Notes under the pieces: generated by a model
What the model saw: only the letters and a program-made list of their open reading frames with translations
Told to the model about the DNA's origin: nothing
Database searches by the model: none
NCBI GenBank assembly: GCA_038239005.1
Contig: JBBSFE010000009.1
Span: 1-64,000 of the forward strand
Length of the DNA stretch: 64,000 nt
Source of the DNA: DASXHD01 sp038239005
Lineage (GTDB): Bacteria > Myxococcota_A > Polyangia > Polyangiales > Polyangiaceae
Direction of reading: 5' to 3'
Translations under genes and position numbers: made by a program
In this document: positions 1-6,997 of the stretch, piece by piece
Layout: each line of letters begins with the position of its first letter
Position numbering within the stretch: position 1 is the stretch's first letter

Positions 1-1
1 C

Positions 2-376
2 ATCGTGGTCGATCCGATCAACCGCGCGGCGCTCGAAGCGCATCTCTACGAGCGCGGGCTCGGGATGACGAACCCGGTGAAGTCCGTCAACGAGTCGAAA
101 GAGAAACGCGAAGAGAACACCATCCCCGCCGTCGTGCTGAGCACGTGGCACGAGCACCTCGGCATGCTGCAAGACCGTTTGCACCGCATGCGCCCTGGGC
201 AAGACCGGAGCTGGCTCGAATACAAAGTGAACGTTTATCAAATCGCGATCGACAAGCACGGAGCATGCTGCGTCTCGCTCGATTTGCTGCAAGGGCCCGG
301 CGGCGGCTCTGGCGGCGGAAGCGCCGGAACGGGCACCGGCGATTCGCGGCCGATCGATCGACCGAAGAAAAAATAA
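2..376 (+). CDS. hypothetical protein, 5' end outside window
   Basis: The reading frame is open to the left edge, so the protein is probably truncated by the window. A GTG at 5 could also be a start. The visible 120-odd residues begin with a charged stretch, continue with a W- and Y-containing helix-like segment (around residues 45-80), and end in a Gly/Ser/Thr-rich tail with a basic end (RPKKK). I see no signal peptide, membrane segment or family motif. The next gene lies convergently on the minus strand. No function can be proposed. Confidence 0.55.
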   Translation: MVVDPINRAALEAHLYERGLGMTNPVKSVNESKEKREENTIPAVVLSTWHEHLGMLQDRLHRMRPGQDRSWLEYKVNVYQIAIDKHGACCVSLDLLQGPGGGSGGGSAGTGTGDSRPIDRPKKK

Positions 377-382
377 TTACGC

Positions 383-1003
383 TCAGAAATCCAGGAGCAC
401 GCCGACGGCGAGCTGGATGCCGAGCGTGCCGGCAACGTTCGATGCGAAGCCGGGCGGCGCGTAAAGCTGCCCGAGCGTTGCGACCTCGGGCATCAGCGAC
501 AAGTGTTTCACGATGCGCCACGCGAAGCCGGCCGAGAGACCGACGAATGCATACTGCAGCGGATGGTCGACGCCAACGGCAGCGCGCAGTTGATAGACGA
601 GGCGCGGCGCGATCACGATTTCGTTGTCGTGCGGAAGACGAATGCCGGTCGCGAGTGGAAGCTCGAAGCTCGCTTTGTCGGGCGCGGTGAAGACGAAGCC
701 GGGCGCGACGAGCATCTCGATTTGATCGCCGCGAAGAATTTGAACGTGCGCGGCGAGTAGACCACCGAGCGTCGTGACGCGGGCTTCGATGTCGACGTCT
801 TTCGTCACGCCGTATCGCGCGCCGATTTCACCGATGGGACGGAGCGCGAGCTGTTTGGATGTCGCGACGAGAATGCCTTCCGGCGCTGCGAACACTTCGA
901 GGTGATGCTGGCCCACCGTGTGCGCGCGACCGAGCGTGCTGAACGAGTAGCAACCCGAGAGCGCGAGCGACATGGAGATGGCCGCGGCGCGTTTCATAGG
1001 CAT
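383..1003 (-). CDS. putative outer-membrane-associated lipoprotein
   Basis: The protein has 206 residues. A short basic N-terminus and hydrophobic core end in the lipobox LSGC (Cys18), so it should be a lipoprotein. The remainder alternates short hydrophobic and polar stretches (for example LAAHVQILRG, EMLVAPGFVF, EIVIAPRLVYQL) and ends in VGVLLDF, an aromatic C-terminus, as in small outer-membrane beta-barrels. Its start overlaps the end of the upstream Kelch lipoprotein gene by 10 bases, so the two are probably cotranscribed and translationally coupled. A second ATG two codons in (MKRAA) is an equally good start. No named family was recognised. Confidence 0.75.
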   Translation of the reverse strand: MPMKRAAAISMSLALSGCYSFSTLGRAHTVGQHHLEVFAAPEGILVATSKQLALRPIGEIGARYGVTKDVDIEARVTTLGGLLAAHVQILRGDQIEMLVAPGFVFTAPDKASFELPLATGIRLPHDNEIVIAPRLVYQLRAAVGVDHPLQYAFVGLSAGFAWRIVKHLSLMPEVATLGQLYAPPGFASNVAGTLGIQLAVGVLLDF

Positions 1004-2043
1004 GAGCCGAGATCGAGCAGCCAGGCGTCATTGAGTGTGCCGAGCCCATCGCCGAGCGTGCCGCCGCCGAAGAGCACGAGTCGACGACGGCGTGCGTCGA
1101 GGATCATCGAAGGGTGGTCGCGCGGAGGCGGGAGGTTCGATGTCGAGAGCACGGAAAACTTGGGCGATCCATCGACGACGAGGCCGTTCGTGAAGGCTGT
1201 GTCGTAGTTGTCGAGGTTGTCGCCGCCAGAGAGCACGAGCGTGCCGCACGCGGGGTCCATCGCGTAGCCGAAGTGCGCGCCGCCGATGGGGGCACCTTGG
1301 ACGTCGAGCTTCGTCCAACGTTCGGTCGCGAGATCGTAACGCCACGAGTCGCGCTGCACGGCGGTCGCGTCGTGGCCGCCGCTCAAGTAGAGCGCGTTGC
1401 TGTAGTAGACGAGCGCGCCGGACGTGCGCGCGTGCGGGCGCGTGCCGTCGTCGGGCATCGCGCGCCACGTGTCGTTCGTGAGATCGAGCTCCCACAAATC
1501 ATCGAGCGATTGAAGGAACGCGCCCGCGCCGCCGAAGACCCACATGCGTGTGCCGTTCGTTGCGCCGGGGATGTCGTGACGCGCGGGTGGCCCGCTCGAA
1601 AGCTGCGACCACGTCGAGGTCGCGAACGAGTAGCCCCACACTTCGTCGATCGAGGCCGCGAACCCGACGCGACCGCCGACGATGACGAGTCGATCATTGG
1701 TGATGTCGAGCACGCCCGCGAGATCGGTTCGCGGCCCCGGCGGATTCGTTGCGGCAAGCTCGTGCCATTCGAGCGTGCCGAGATCGAGCGCCCAGAGATC
1801 GTTGCGCTGCGCGGTGGAGCCGTGAAACTCTGCTTCGCTTTCGCTATCGAGCCCGTCTCCGCCGAAGACGACCATGCGATCGCGTCGCGCGTCGTACACT
1901 CCGACTTGACCCCAGCGCGCAGGCACGACCGACTGCGGAACCATCTGCCACGTGGGTCCCGCCGAATCGATGGGCGCATCACACGCGACGAGCCATACGC
2001 ACAGGACAAACGAGGTGATCCCCGCTGCGCGCGCGACGCTCAT
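994..2043 (-). CDS. Kelch-repeat lipoprotein
   Basis: This protein of about 349 residues is a predicted lipoprotein (signal MSVARAAGITSFVLCVWLVAC, lipobox Cys21). The mature part contains at least five Kelch-type repeats, recognisable by pairs such as RMVVFGG, RLVIVGG, RMWVFGG, ALYLSGG, TLVLSGG and RLVLFGG, each followed by a W-containing strand (DLWALDL, DLWELDL). It should fold as a beta-propeller at the cell surface or in the periplasm and probably binds a protein or glycan; no catalytic motif is visible. The ATG start overlaps the phosphohexomutase stop as ATGA, which fixes the start despite an open frame reaching further upstream. Confidence 0.85.
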   Translation of the reverse strand: MSVARAAGITSFVLCVWLVACDAPIDSAGPTWQMVPQSVVPARWGQVGVYDARRDRMVVFGGDGLDSESEAEFHGSTAQRNDLWALDLGTLEWHELAATNPPGPRTDLAGVLDITNDRLVIVGGRVGFAASIDEVWGYSFATSTWSQLSSGPPARHDIPGATNGTRMWVFGGAGAFLQSLDDLWELDLTNDTWRAMPDDGTRPHARTSGALVYYSNALYLSGGHDATAVQRDSWRYDLATERWTKLDVQGAPIGGAHFGYAMDPACGTLVLSGGDNLDNYDTAFTNGLVVDGSPKFSVLSTSNLPPPRDHPSMILDARRRRLVLFGGGTLGDGLGTLNDAWLLDLGSCL

Positions 2044-3743
2044 GTGCCCGCGAGGGCCACGAATGCGTCTTCCAGCGCCTTCATGCGGGTGCGCGCGCGG
2101 GCATCGGCTGCGTCGAGGGGTTCGCCTTCGGCGATGCGATCGCAGACGTCGAAATAGAATTTGGCTTTCGGCTCGGTGCCGCTTGGGCGTGCGATGACGC
2201 GGCTGCCGCCCTCGAGATCGAACGCGACCATGTTCGTCTTCGGGAGGCCGCGCGCGCCGGGTGCGAAGTCGGTTTTCGTGGTGACCTTGAACGGGCCGAG
2301 CGTGGTCGCGGTTGCGGCGCGGATGCGGTCCATCATCGCGGCGATTTCTTTCGGGCCTTCGGTGCCTTTGCGAACGACGTTCACCTGGCCGCTGACGAAC
2401 AAACCGAATTTGCGCGCGATGGCCTCTAGCTCGTCGTGGACGGTGCGGCCTTCGCCGAGGAGATGCGCGACGAGCTCGGCCATGATGAGCGCGCCGCTCA
2501 CGCCGTCTTTGTCGCGGACGACGTCGCCCACGGTGTAGCCAAGCGCTTCTTCGTAACCAAAGATGAACGATGCGGCGTCCGTCCGCTCGATGTCCATCGC
2601 ACGGTTCGCGATCCACTTGAAGCCGGTAAGCGTCTCCTCCCAACGAACGCCGAGCGCGCGCGCGATGTTGCCGAGCTCGGGTGACGACACGATGGAGGCG
2701 AGCGCGAGTGGCTTGTCCTTCTTCGGGCCACGCGTGATGAGGTGGTAACCGAGAAGGACGCCGACTTGATTACCTGTAAGCTGCAAGTATTTCGTGGCTG
2801 ATTTCTCGTGCGGAATTGCAACGGCGAGGCGGTCGGCGTCTGGGTCGTTGGCGATGATGAGCTCGGCGTTTCGCGCCCGCGCATGCGAGAGCGAGAGGTC
2901 CATCGCGCCCTTCTCTTCGGGGTTCGGGAACGCCACGGTGGGAAAGTCGCCATTGGGCTCGGCTTGCTCGGGCACCGAGAAGACATCCGTGAAGCCCGCG
3001 CGTGCGAGCGCGCGCATCGCGAAGAGATTTCCGACGCCATGCATGGCCGTGTAGACGATGCGCAGATCGCGGCGCTTGCCTTCGCCGAAACGGAGCGCGT
3101 CGATGGCGTCGTCGTAGGCTGCGAGCACGGCGTCTTCGACGTCGACCACGAGGCCGCGTCTGCGCGCTTCGGCGAGGTCGAGACGCGGGACGTCTTTCGC
3201 AGCGGGTGCGGCTTCGATCTTGCGGGCGATGTCGCCGTCGATCGGCGGGATGATTTGCGCGGAGTTCGACCAGTAGACTTTGTACCCGTTGTATTCGGGC
3301 GGGTTGTGGCTCGCGGTGACCATCACGCCCGCGGCGGCCCGAAGAAATTTCACGGCGAACGACGTGACGGGCGTCGGTGACACCGCGCGGAACAAGTGCG
3401 CGCGAATGCCGAGCGCCGCGAGCACGCACGCCGTGTCTTCGGCGAAGATACGACTCAAGTGGCGACCATCGAATCCGATCACGCAGCCGCCTTCGATGCT
3501 CGGGAGAGCTTTGCCGAGCCCGTACGTGGTTCGAAGCACGACGGCGCGGTTCATGCGTGACTCGCCCGCGCCGAGCACACCGCGAAGGCCGGCGGTGCCG
3601 AACTCGAGCGGCCCGGCGAAGCGACTGCGAAGCTCGGCTTCATCACCGCGCGCGACAATCGCTGCGAGCTCGTCGCGCGTCTCGGAGCTGGGGTCTTCGG
3701 CCATCCACTTTTGTGCGCGTGCGCGGAGCTCTTCGTCGATCAC
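2040..3743 (-). CDS. phospho-sugar mutase (phosphoglucomutase/phosphomannomutase)
   Basis: This 567-residue alpha-D-phosphohexomutase interconverts hexose 1- and 6-phosphates and feeds cell-wall and polysaccharide precursors. All four active-site loops are present: TASHNP with the phosphoserine at Ser145, the metal loop DPDADR at 300-305, the sugar-specificity loop GYEEALGY at about 396-403, and the phosphate-binding loop RPSGTEPK at about 519-526. The N-terminal helix region and the FGTAGLRG motif (about 48-55) resemble the Bacillus PgcA type of phosphoglucomutase rather than the short ManB type; substrate choice cannot be read from sequence alone. It starts with GTG. It is the first gene of a leftward run and is divergent from the ABC permease genes. 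Confidence 0.93.
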   Translation of the reverse strand: MIDEELRARAQKWMAEDPSSETRDELAAIVARGDEAELRSRFAGPLEFGTAGLRGVLGAGESRMNRAVVLRTTYGLGKALPSIEGGCVIGFDGRHLSRIFAEDTACVLAALGIRAHLFRAVSPTPVTSFAVKFLRAAAGVMVTASHNPPEYNGYKVYWSNSAQIIPPIDGDIARKIEAAPAAKDVPRLDLAEARRRGLVVDVEDAVLAAYDDAIDALRFGEGKRRDLRIVYTAMHGVGNLFAMRALARAGFTDVFSVPEQAEPNGDFPTVAFPNPEEKGAMDLSLSHARARNAELIIANDPDADRLAVAIPHEKSATKYLQLTGNQVGVLLGYHLITRGPKKDKPLALASIVSSPELGNIARALGVRWEETLTGFKWIANRAMDIERTDAASFIFGYEEALGYTVGDVVRDKDGVSGALIMAELVAHLLGEGRTVHDELEAIARKFGLFVSGQVNVVRKGTEGPKEIAAMMDRIRAATATTLGPFKVTTKTDFAPGARGLPKTNMVAFDLEGGSRVIARPSGTEPKAKFYFDVCDRIAEGEPLDAADARARTRMKALEDAFVALAGT

Positions 3744-3786
3744 GCGATTGGCTTACCAGGTTTCAATATAGAATCGCGCGCGCTCG

Positions 3787-5352
3787 ATGCTGAGATACGT
3801 GATCCGCCGTATTTTGTGGGCTATCCCGACGATCCTCGGGATCAGCATCGTCGCGTTCCTCGTCACCACGCTCATCCCCGAGCCGGCGCGCCTTTCGCTC
3901 ACCGATCTCTCGCAAGCGCTCGCGACCGATCCGCCCGCATACGACGCCTACGTCGAGAGCCGCCGCGCGCGCGCACTCGATTTACCCACGTTCGTCAACG
4001 ACGCGCCGCGTGACGTTCGCGCCATCGTGTCGGAGAGCGTCGAGCACCTCGTGAAGAACGACGCACACGCTGGCATCGCCGCGCACGATCTCGCACGCAT
4101 CGGAGGCGCGGGGTTTCCATTCTTGCTTCCCACGCTCGACCGACTCGACCCGAGCGCTCGCAAGCGCGTGGCGATCGCACTCGTTCCGGTGGCCGAGCGC
4201 ATGGGCCAATCGGACGACGCACGCGTGCACAACGCCGACGCTGCCGGCGCGTTTTGGATGCAGCTCTGGGAAGATCGCTCGCTCGAGTTCACGGGGCCCG
4301 CGGTGCGACGCGCCGTGCAGCGTCTTCTCCGCGGAGCCACGGCGGGTCGCGAGCGCGACCTCATCGAAGTCGACACGTTCGCGCTTCCCGAGCTCATGGC
4401 AACGATGGCCGACAAGAGCGTCGACCAAGACGGCGTCGCGCGCCTCTCGCAAGTGGCGTCGCACATCTCGGGACACACCGTGATGGTTCCACTCGCCATG
4501 ACGGGCGGCGCTGCGTCGCGCATTCGCGCCGAGTGGGGCTCGTGGTGGGCAACGCATCAACAGGACTATCTCGCGCTCGGCGCAGGTGAGCGCATCTTCG
4601 CAACGCTCTCCGAGACGCGTTACGGCCGCTGGCTCCGGGGCGCAGCAACCGGCGAGCTCGGCGCCGCCGCACATGATGGCGAGTCGACATCGAGCAAGCT
4701 CGCGCAGTGCGCGCCCATCACGCTCGCGCTCACGCTCTCGTCGATGTTTCTCTCGTTCGCCATCGCCGTTCCGATCGGCGTCATCGGCGCGAGGCGGCGC
4801 GGGCAGCGCGTCGATCACGTGCTCGCGAGCGTGATGTTCGTTCTCTATTCGTTGCCGAATTATTTTTTCGCCGAGCTCATCATCCACGCCATCGGAACCG
4901 GCGCGAGCGCGGTTTTACGCGCATTTTTGGCCGTATTCGTGATGACGGTCGCGGCCCTCGCAACGCTCTCGCGCTTTCAACGCGCCTCGATGCTCGATGT
5001 CCTCGGCCAGGATTACGTGCGCACGGCGCGCGCCAAAGGACTCCGCGAGTCGCGCGTGCTCATTGTTCACGCGTTGCGAAACGCCATCGTGCCCACGGTC
5101 ACGCTCGCGGGATTGCAGTTGCCGTTCTTGTTCGGCGCGGCGATCGTGGTCGAAGAAGTCTTCGCGCTTCCCGGCATGGGTTACGAGACGATGCGCGCTG
5201 TCGAAGCGCACGATGCCGCGTGGCTCGTCGTTACCGTGCTGGTCGTCGCGCTCGCCACCACCTTCACGCTTCTCGCGAGCGATATCGCATACGGCTTTCT
5301 CGACCCACGCATTCGTGAACGCCTGCTCAAAGCCCGCGGGTACGCTCGATGA
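3787..5352 (+). CDS. ABC transporter permease, OppB/DppB type with large insert
   Basis: Inner-membrane permease of the peptide/nickel importer family. TM1 covers about residues 7-29, and the conserved permease core resumes at RYGRWLRG (about 279-286), with TM2 at about 308-334 and the EAA cytoplasmic loop QDYVRTARAKGL followed by HALRNAIVP at about 409-436. Between TM1 and TM2, where relatives have roughly 70 periplasmic residues, there are about 275 residues rich in Arg, Ala and Asp with helical repeats resembling HEAT/armadillo units. The DppC-type partner follows with an ATGA overlap. No ATPase or substrate-binding protein lies next to the pair, so they must be encoded elsewhere. An AT-rich patch at 3761-3774 could hold the promoter. 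Confidence 0.9.
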   Translation: MLRYVIRRILWAIPTILGISIVAFLVTTLIPEPARLSLTDLSQALATDPPAYDAYVESRRARALDLPTFVNDAPRDVRAIVSESVEHLVKNDAHAGIAAHDLARIGGAGFPFLLPTLDRLDPSARKRVAIALVPVAERMGQSDDARVHNADAAGAFWMQLWEDRSLEFTGPAVRRAVQRLLRGATAGRERDLIEVDTFALPELMATMADKSVDQDGVARLSQVASHISGHTVMVPLAMTGGAASRIRAEWGSWWATHQQDYLALGAGERIFATLSETRYGRWLRGAATGELGAAAHDGESTSSKLAQCAPITLALTLSSMFLSFAIAVPIGVIGARRRGQRVDHVLASVMFVLYSLPNYFFAELIIHAIGTGASAVLRAFLAVFVMTVAALATLSRFQRASMLDVLGQDYVRTARAKGLRESRVLIVHALRNAIVPTVTLAGLQLPFLFGAAIVVEEVFALPGMGYETMRAVEAHDAAWLVVTVLVVALATTFTLLASDIAYGFLDPRIRERLLKARGYAR

Positions 5353-6353
5353 TCCCGCGCGAACGACCCGGGTCGATCCGACACGCATTTCGCATGGTCA
5401 GACGTCGGCGTTGGACGGCGCTTTGCGCGACGCTACTGGCGATGCTCGCCATCGTCTCGGTGTTCGCCGAAGAGCTCGCTGCGAGTCGACCGATCATCGG
5501 GAGATGGCACGGGAGCGTCTACATCCTTCCGAACATCACGCATCCACGCACGCTCAGCGGGATGACCCACGAGCGTTGGATGAAGGAGCGCGCCGCGGAC
5601 GACTGGGCGCTCTGGCCGCTCGTTGCTTGCGGCACGCGTGAAGCATGCGGCGCGCCCATTGTCGCACCGCTCGTAGCGATCGATCACCCGCTCGGCACCG
5701 ATGGCGGCGGGCGCGACGTCTTCGCGCGCCTCGTCTACGGCACGCGGTCCGCTCTCCTCGTTTCCGCATTCGCGGTTGCGGCGTTCGTTGCGCTCGGCGC
5801 GGCGCTCGGTGCGATTGCGGGTTTCTTCGGCGGCGCTGTGGATTTTTTCGTCGCGCGTGCCGTGGAAACGCTCTCCTCGTTTCCCGTGCCTCTGCTCGCG
5901 CTCGTCGTGCAGGCGCTCGTGCCACGCGCTGGCGTGTGGTCACTGGTCGCGGTCATCGCCGCGCTCCGCTGGACGGAGGTCGCACGCCTCGTTCGCGCCG
6001 AGGTGCTCGCGGTGTCATCGCTCGACTACATCGTGGCCGCGCGCGCGATGGGGGCTTCCCCACTGCGTGTACTCTACAAGCATGTATTGCCGATGACGAT
6101 TAGCCCCATCGTCGTCTCCGCGGTGCTCGGGCTCGGGCAAATCGTGCTGCTCGAGTCGGCGCTCGATTTCTTGCGTGTTGGAATACCCTCGGCGCCCACG
6201 TGGGGTGAGATGCTCAGCGAATCGCGCGACCACTTCGGCGCTTGGTGGCTCTTGCTCTTGCCGGGCGCGCTCGTGTTCGCGTCGGTCACCGCCACGAACT
6301 CCGTCGGCGAAGCGCTACGCGACGCACTCGACCCGCGAACGGCGCGAACCTAA
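5349..6353 (+). CDS. ABC transporter permease, OppC/DppC type
   Basis: Second permease subunit of the peptide-type importer, 334 residues. After a basic cytoplasmic N-terminus comes TM1 (about 22-40), a periplasmic loop of about 75 residues, then the family signature HPLGTDGGGRDVFARLVYG (about 113-131) and the remaining membrane segments. The EAA loop reads LDYIVAARAMGA followed by KHVLP. The ATG overlaps the preceding stop (ATGA), indicating coupled translation and equal stoichiometry with the DppB-type partner. Its stop overlaps the convergent gene on the other strand by 4 bases. The substrate is unknown; oligopeptides are the usual family substrate. Confidence 0.93.
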   Translation: MIPRERPGSIRHAFRMVRRRRWTALCATLLAMLAIVSVFAEELAASRPIIGRWHGSVYILPNITHPRTLSGMTHERWMKERAADDWALWPLVACGTREACGAPIVAPLVAIDHPLGTDGGGRDVFARLVYGTRSALLVSAFAVAAFVALGAALGAIAGFFGGAVDFFVARAVETLSSFPVPLLALVVQALVPRAGVWSLVAVIAALRWTEVARLVRAEVLAVSSLDYIVAARAMGASPLRVLYKHVLPMTISPIVVSAVLGLGQIVLLESALDFLRVGIPSAPTWGEMLSESRDHFGAWWLLLLPGALVFASVTATNSVGEALRDALDPRTART

Positions 6354-6985
6354 AACGTGACGCGCACGCCGCGGCCCGATGCGCTGAACGCAAACGGCCC
6401 GACCTGGCGCACGTTCGTGTGCTCGCTCAGCACGAGCGCGCCGATGCCCATGCCCGTCAACACGAGGCCGACGCCGATGAGGAGCGCGCCGCCGATGTTG
6501 GGCGCGTTGCTCTGAATCGGCAGATCGGTGGAGTTGCATGCGTTCGGAGGACAAGAGAAATTCCCCGGCGGAGTGAACGTTGCAATCGCAACGATGCCGC
6601 TCAGGGTCATGATCGGCCCAATGATTGTCAGCATGAGGCCGCCGATCCAGCCGGTCGTGTACGCGGAGCGCACCTCGAGGTGAACGCTGTTGTCGACCGC
6701 GGGGAGAAGCGCGATCGGAAGCGACTCGCGAACGCCGTGGCCACTCACGCGATATTTCCCGTCGCGCGGAACGTTGGTGTCGCATGCGCCGGTGCACACG
6801 GATTCCCACAAATCGGTGCCGACGATGGCGCGCTCGAGCACGACTTGTTGCGTGTCGCCCGTCACTTTGACGTTGACGTCGTCATCCGCGGCGTGCGCGA
6901 CCGAAGGCGTGGCGAGCGCGGAGAGCGTGAGGCTCGCGGAGAGCGTGACGCCGATCACCGCCGAGAATGCTCGTCGCCCTCGCAT
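6350..6985 (-). CDS. exported membrane protein of unknown function
   Basis: This 211-residue protein has a Sec-type signal peptide ending near AHA (residues 30-32) and two hydrophobic segments (about 112-138 and 165-187), separated by a loop with paired cysteines (FSCPPNACN). An earlier short loop also has two cysteines (VCTGACD), so disulfides outside the cytoplasm are likely. The layout matches the many myxobacterial exported proteins that end in two membrane segments and accompany PEGA-like surface domains, but no PEGA motif is certain here. It begins 12 bases after the Clp-type ATPase gene and is probably the last gene of that operon. Confidence 0.75.
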   Translation of the reverse strand: MRGRRAFSAVIGVTLSASLTLSALATPSVAHAADDDVNVKVTGDTQQVVLERAIVGTDLWESVCTGACDTNVPRDGKYRVSGHGVRESLPIALLPAVDNSVHLEVRSAYTTGWIGGLMLTIIGPIMTLSGIVAIATFTPPGNFSCPPNACNSTDLPIQSNAPNIGGALLIGVGLVLTGMGIGALVLSEHTNVRQVGPFAFSASGRGVRVTF

Positions 6986-6997
6986 CGATAAAGCGTA

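Noticed and set aside
994..2643. A 549-residue version of the Kelch lipoprotein with a long Arg-rich N-terminus
   Set aside because: The extra part overlaps the phosphohexomutase gene in another frame, has the composition of a shadow frame, and a proper lipoprotein signal begins at 2043.
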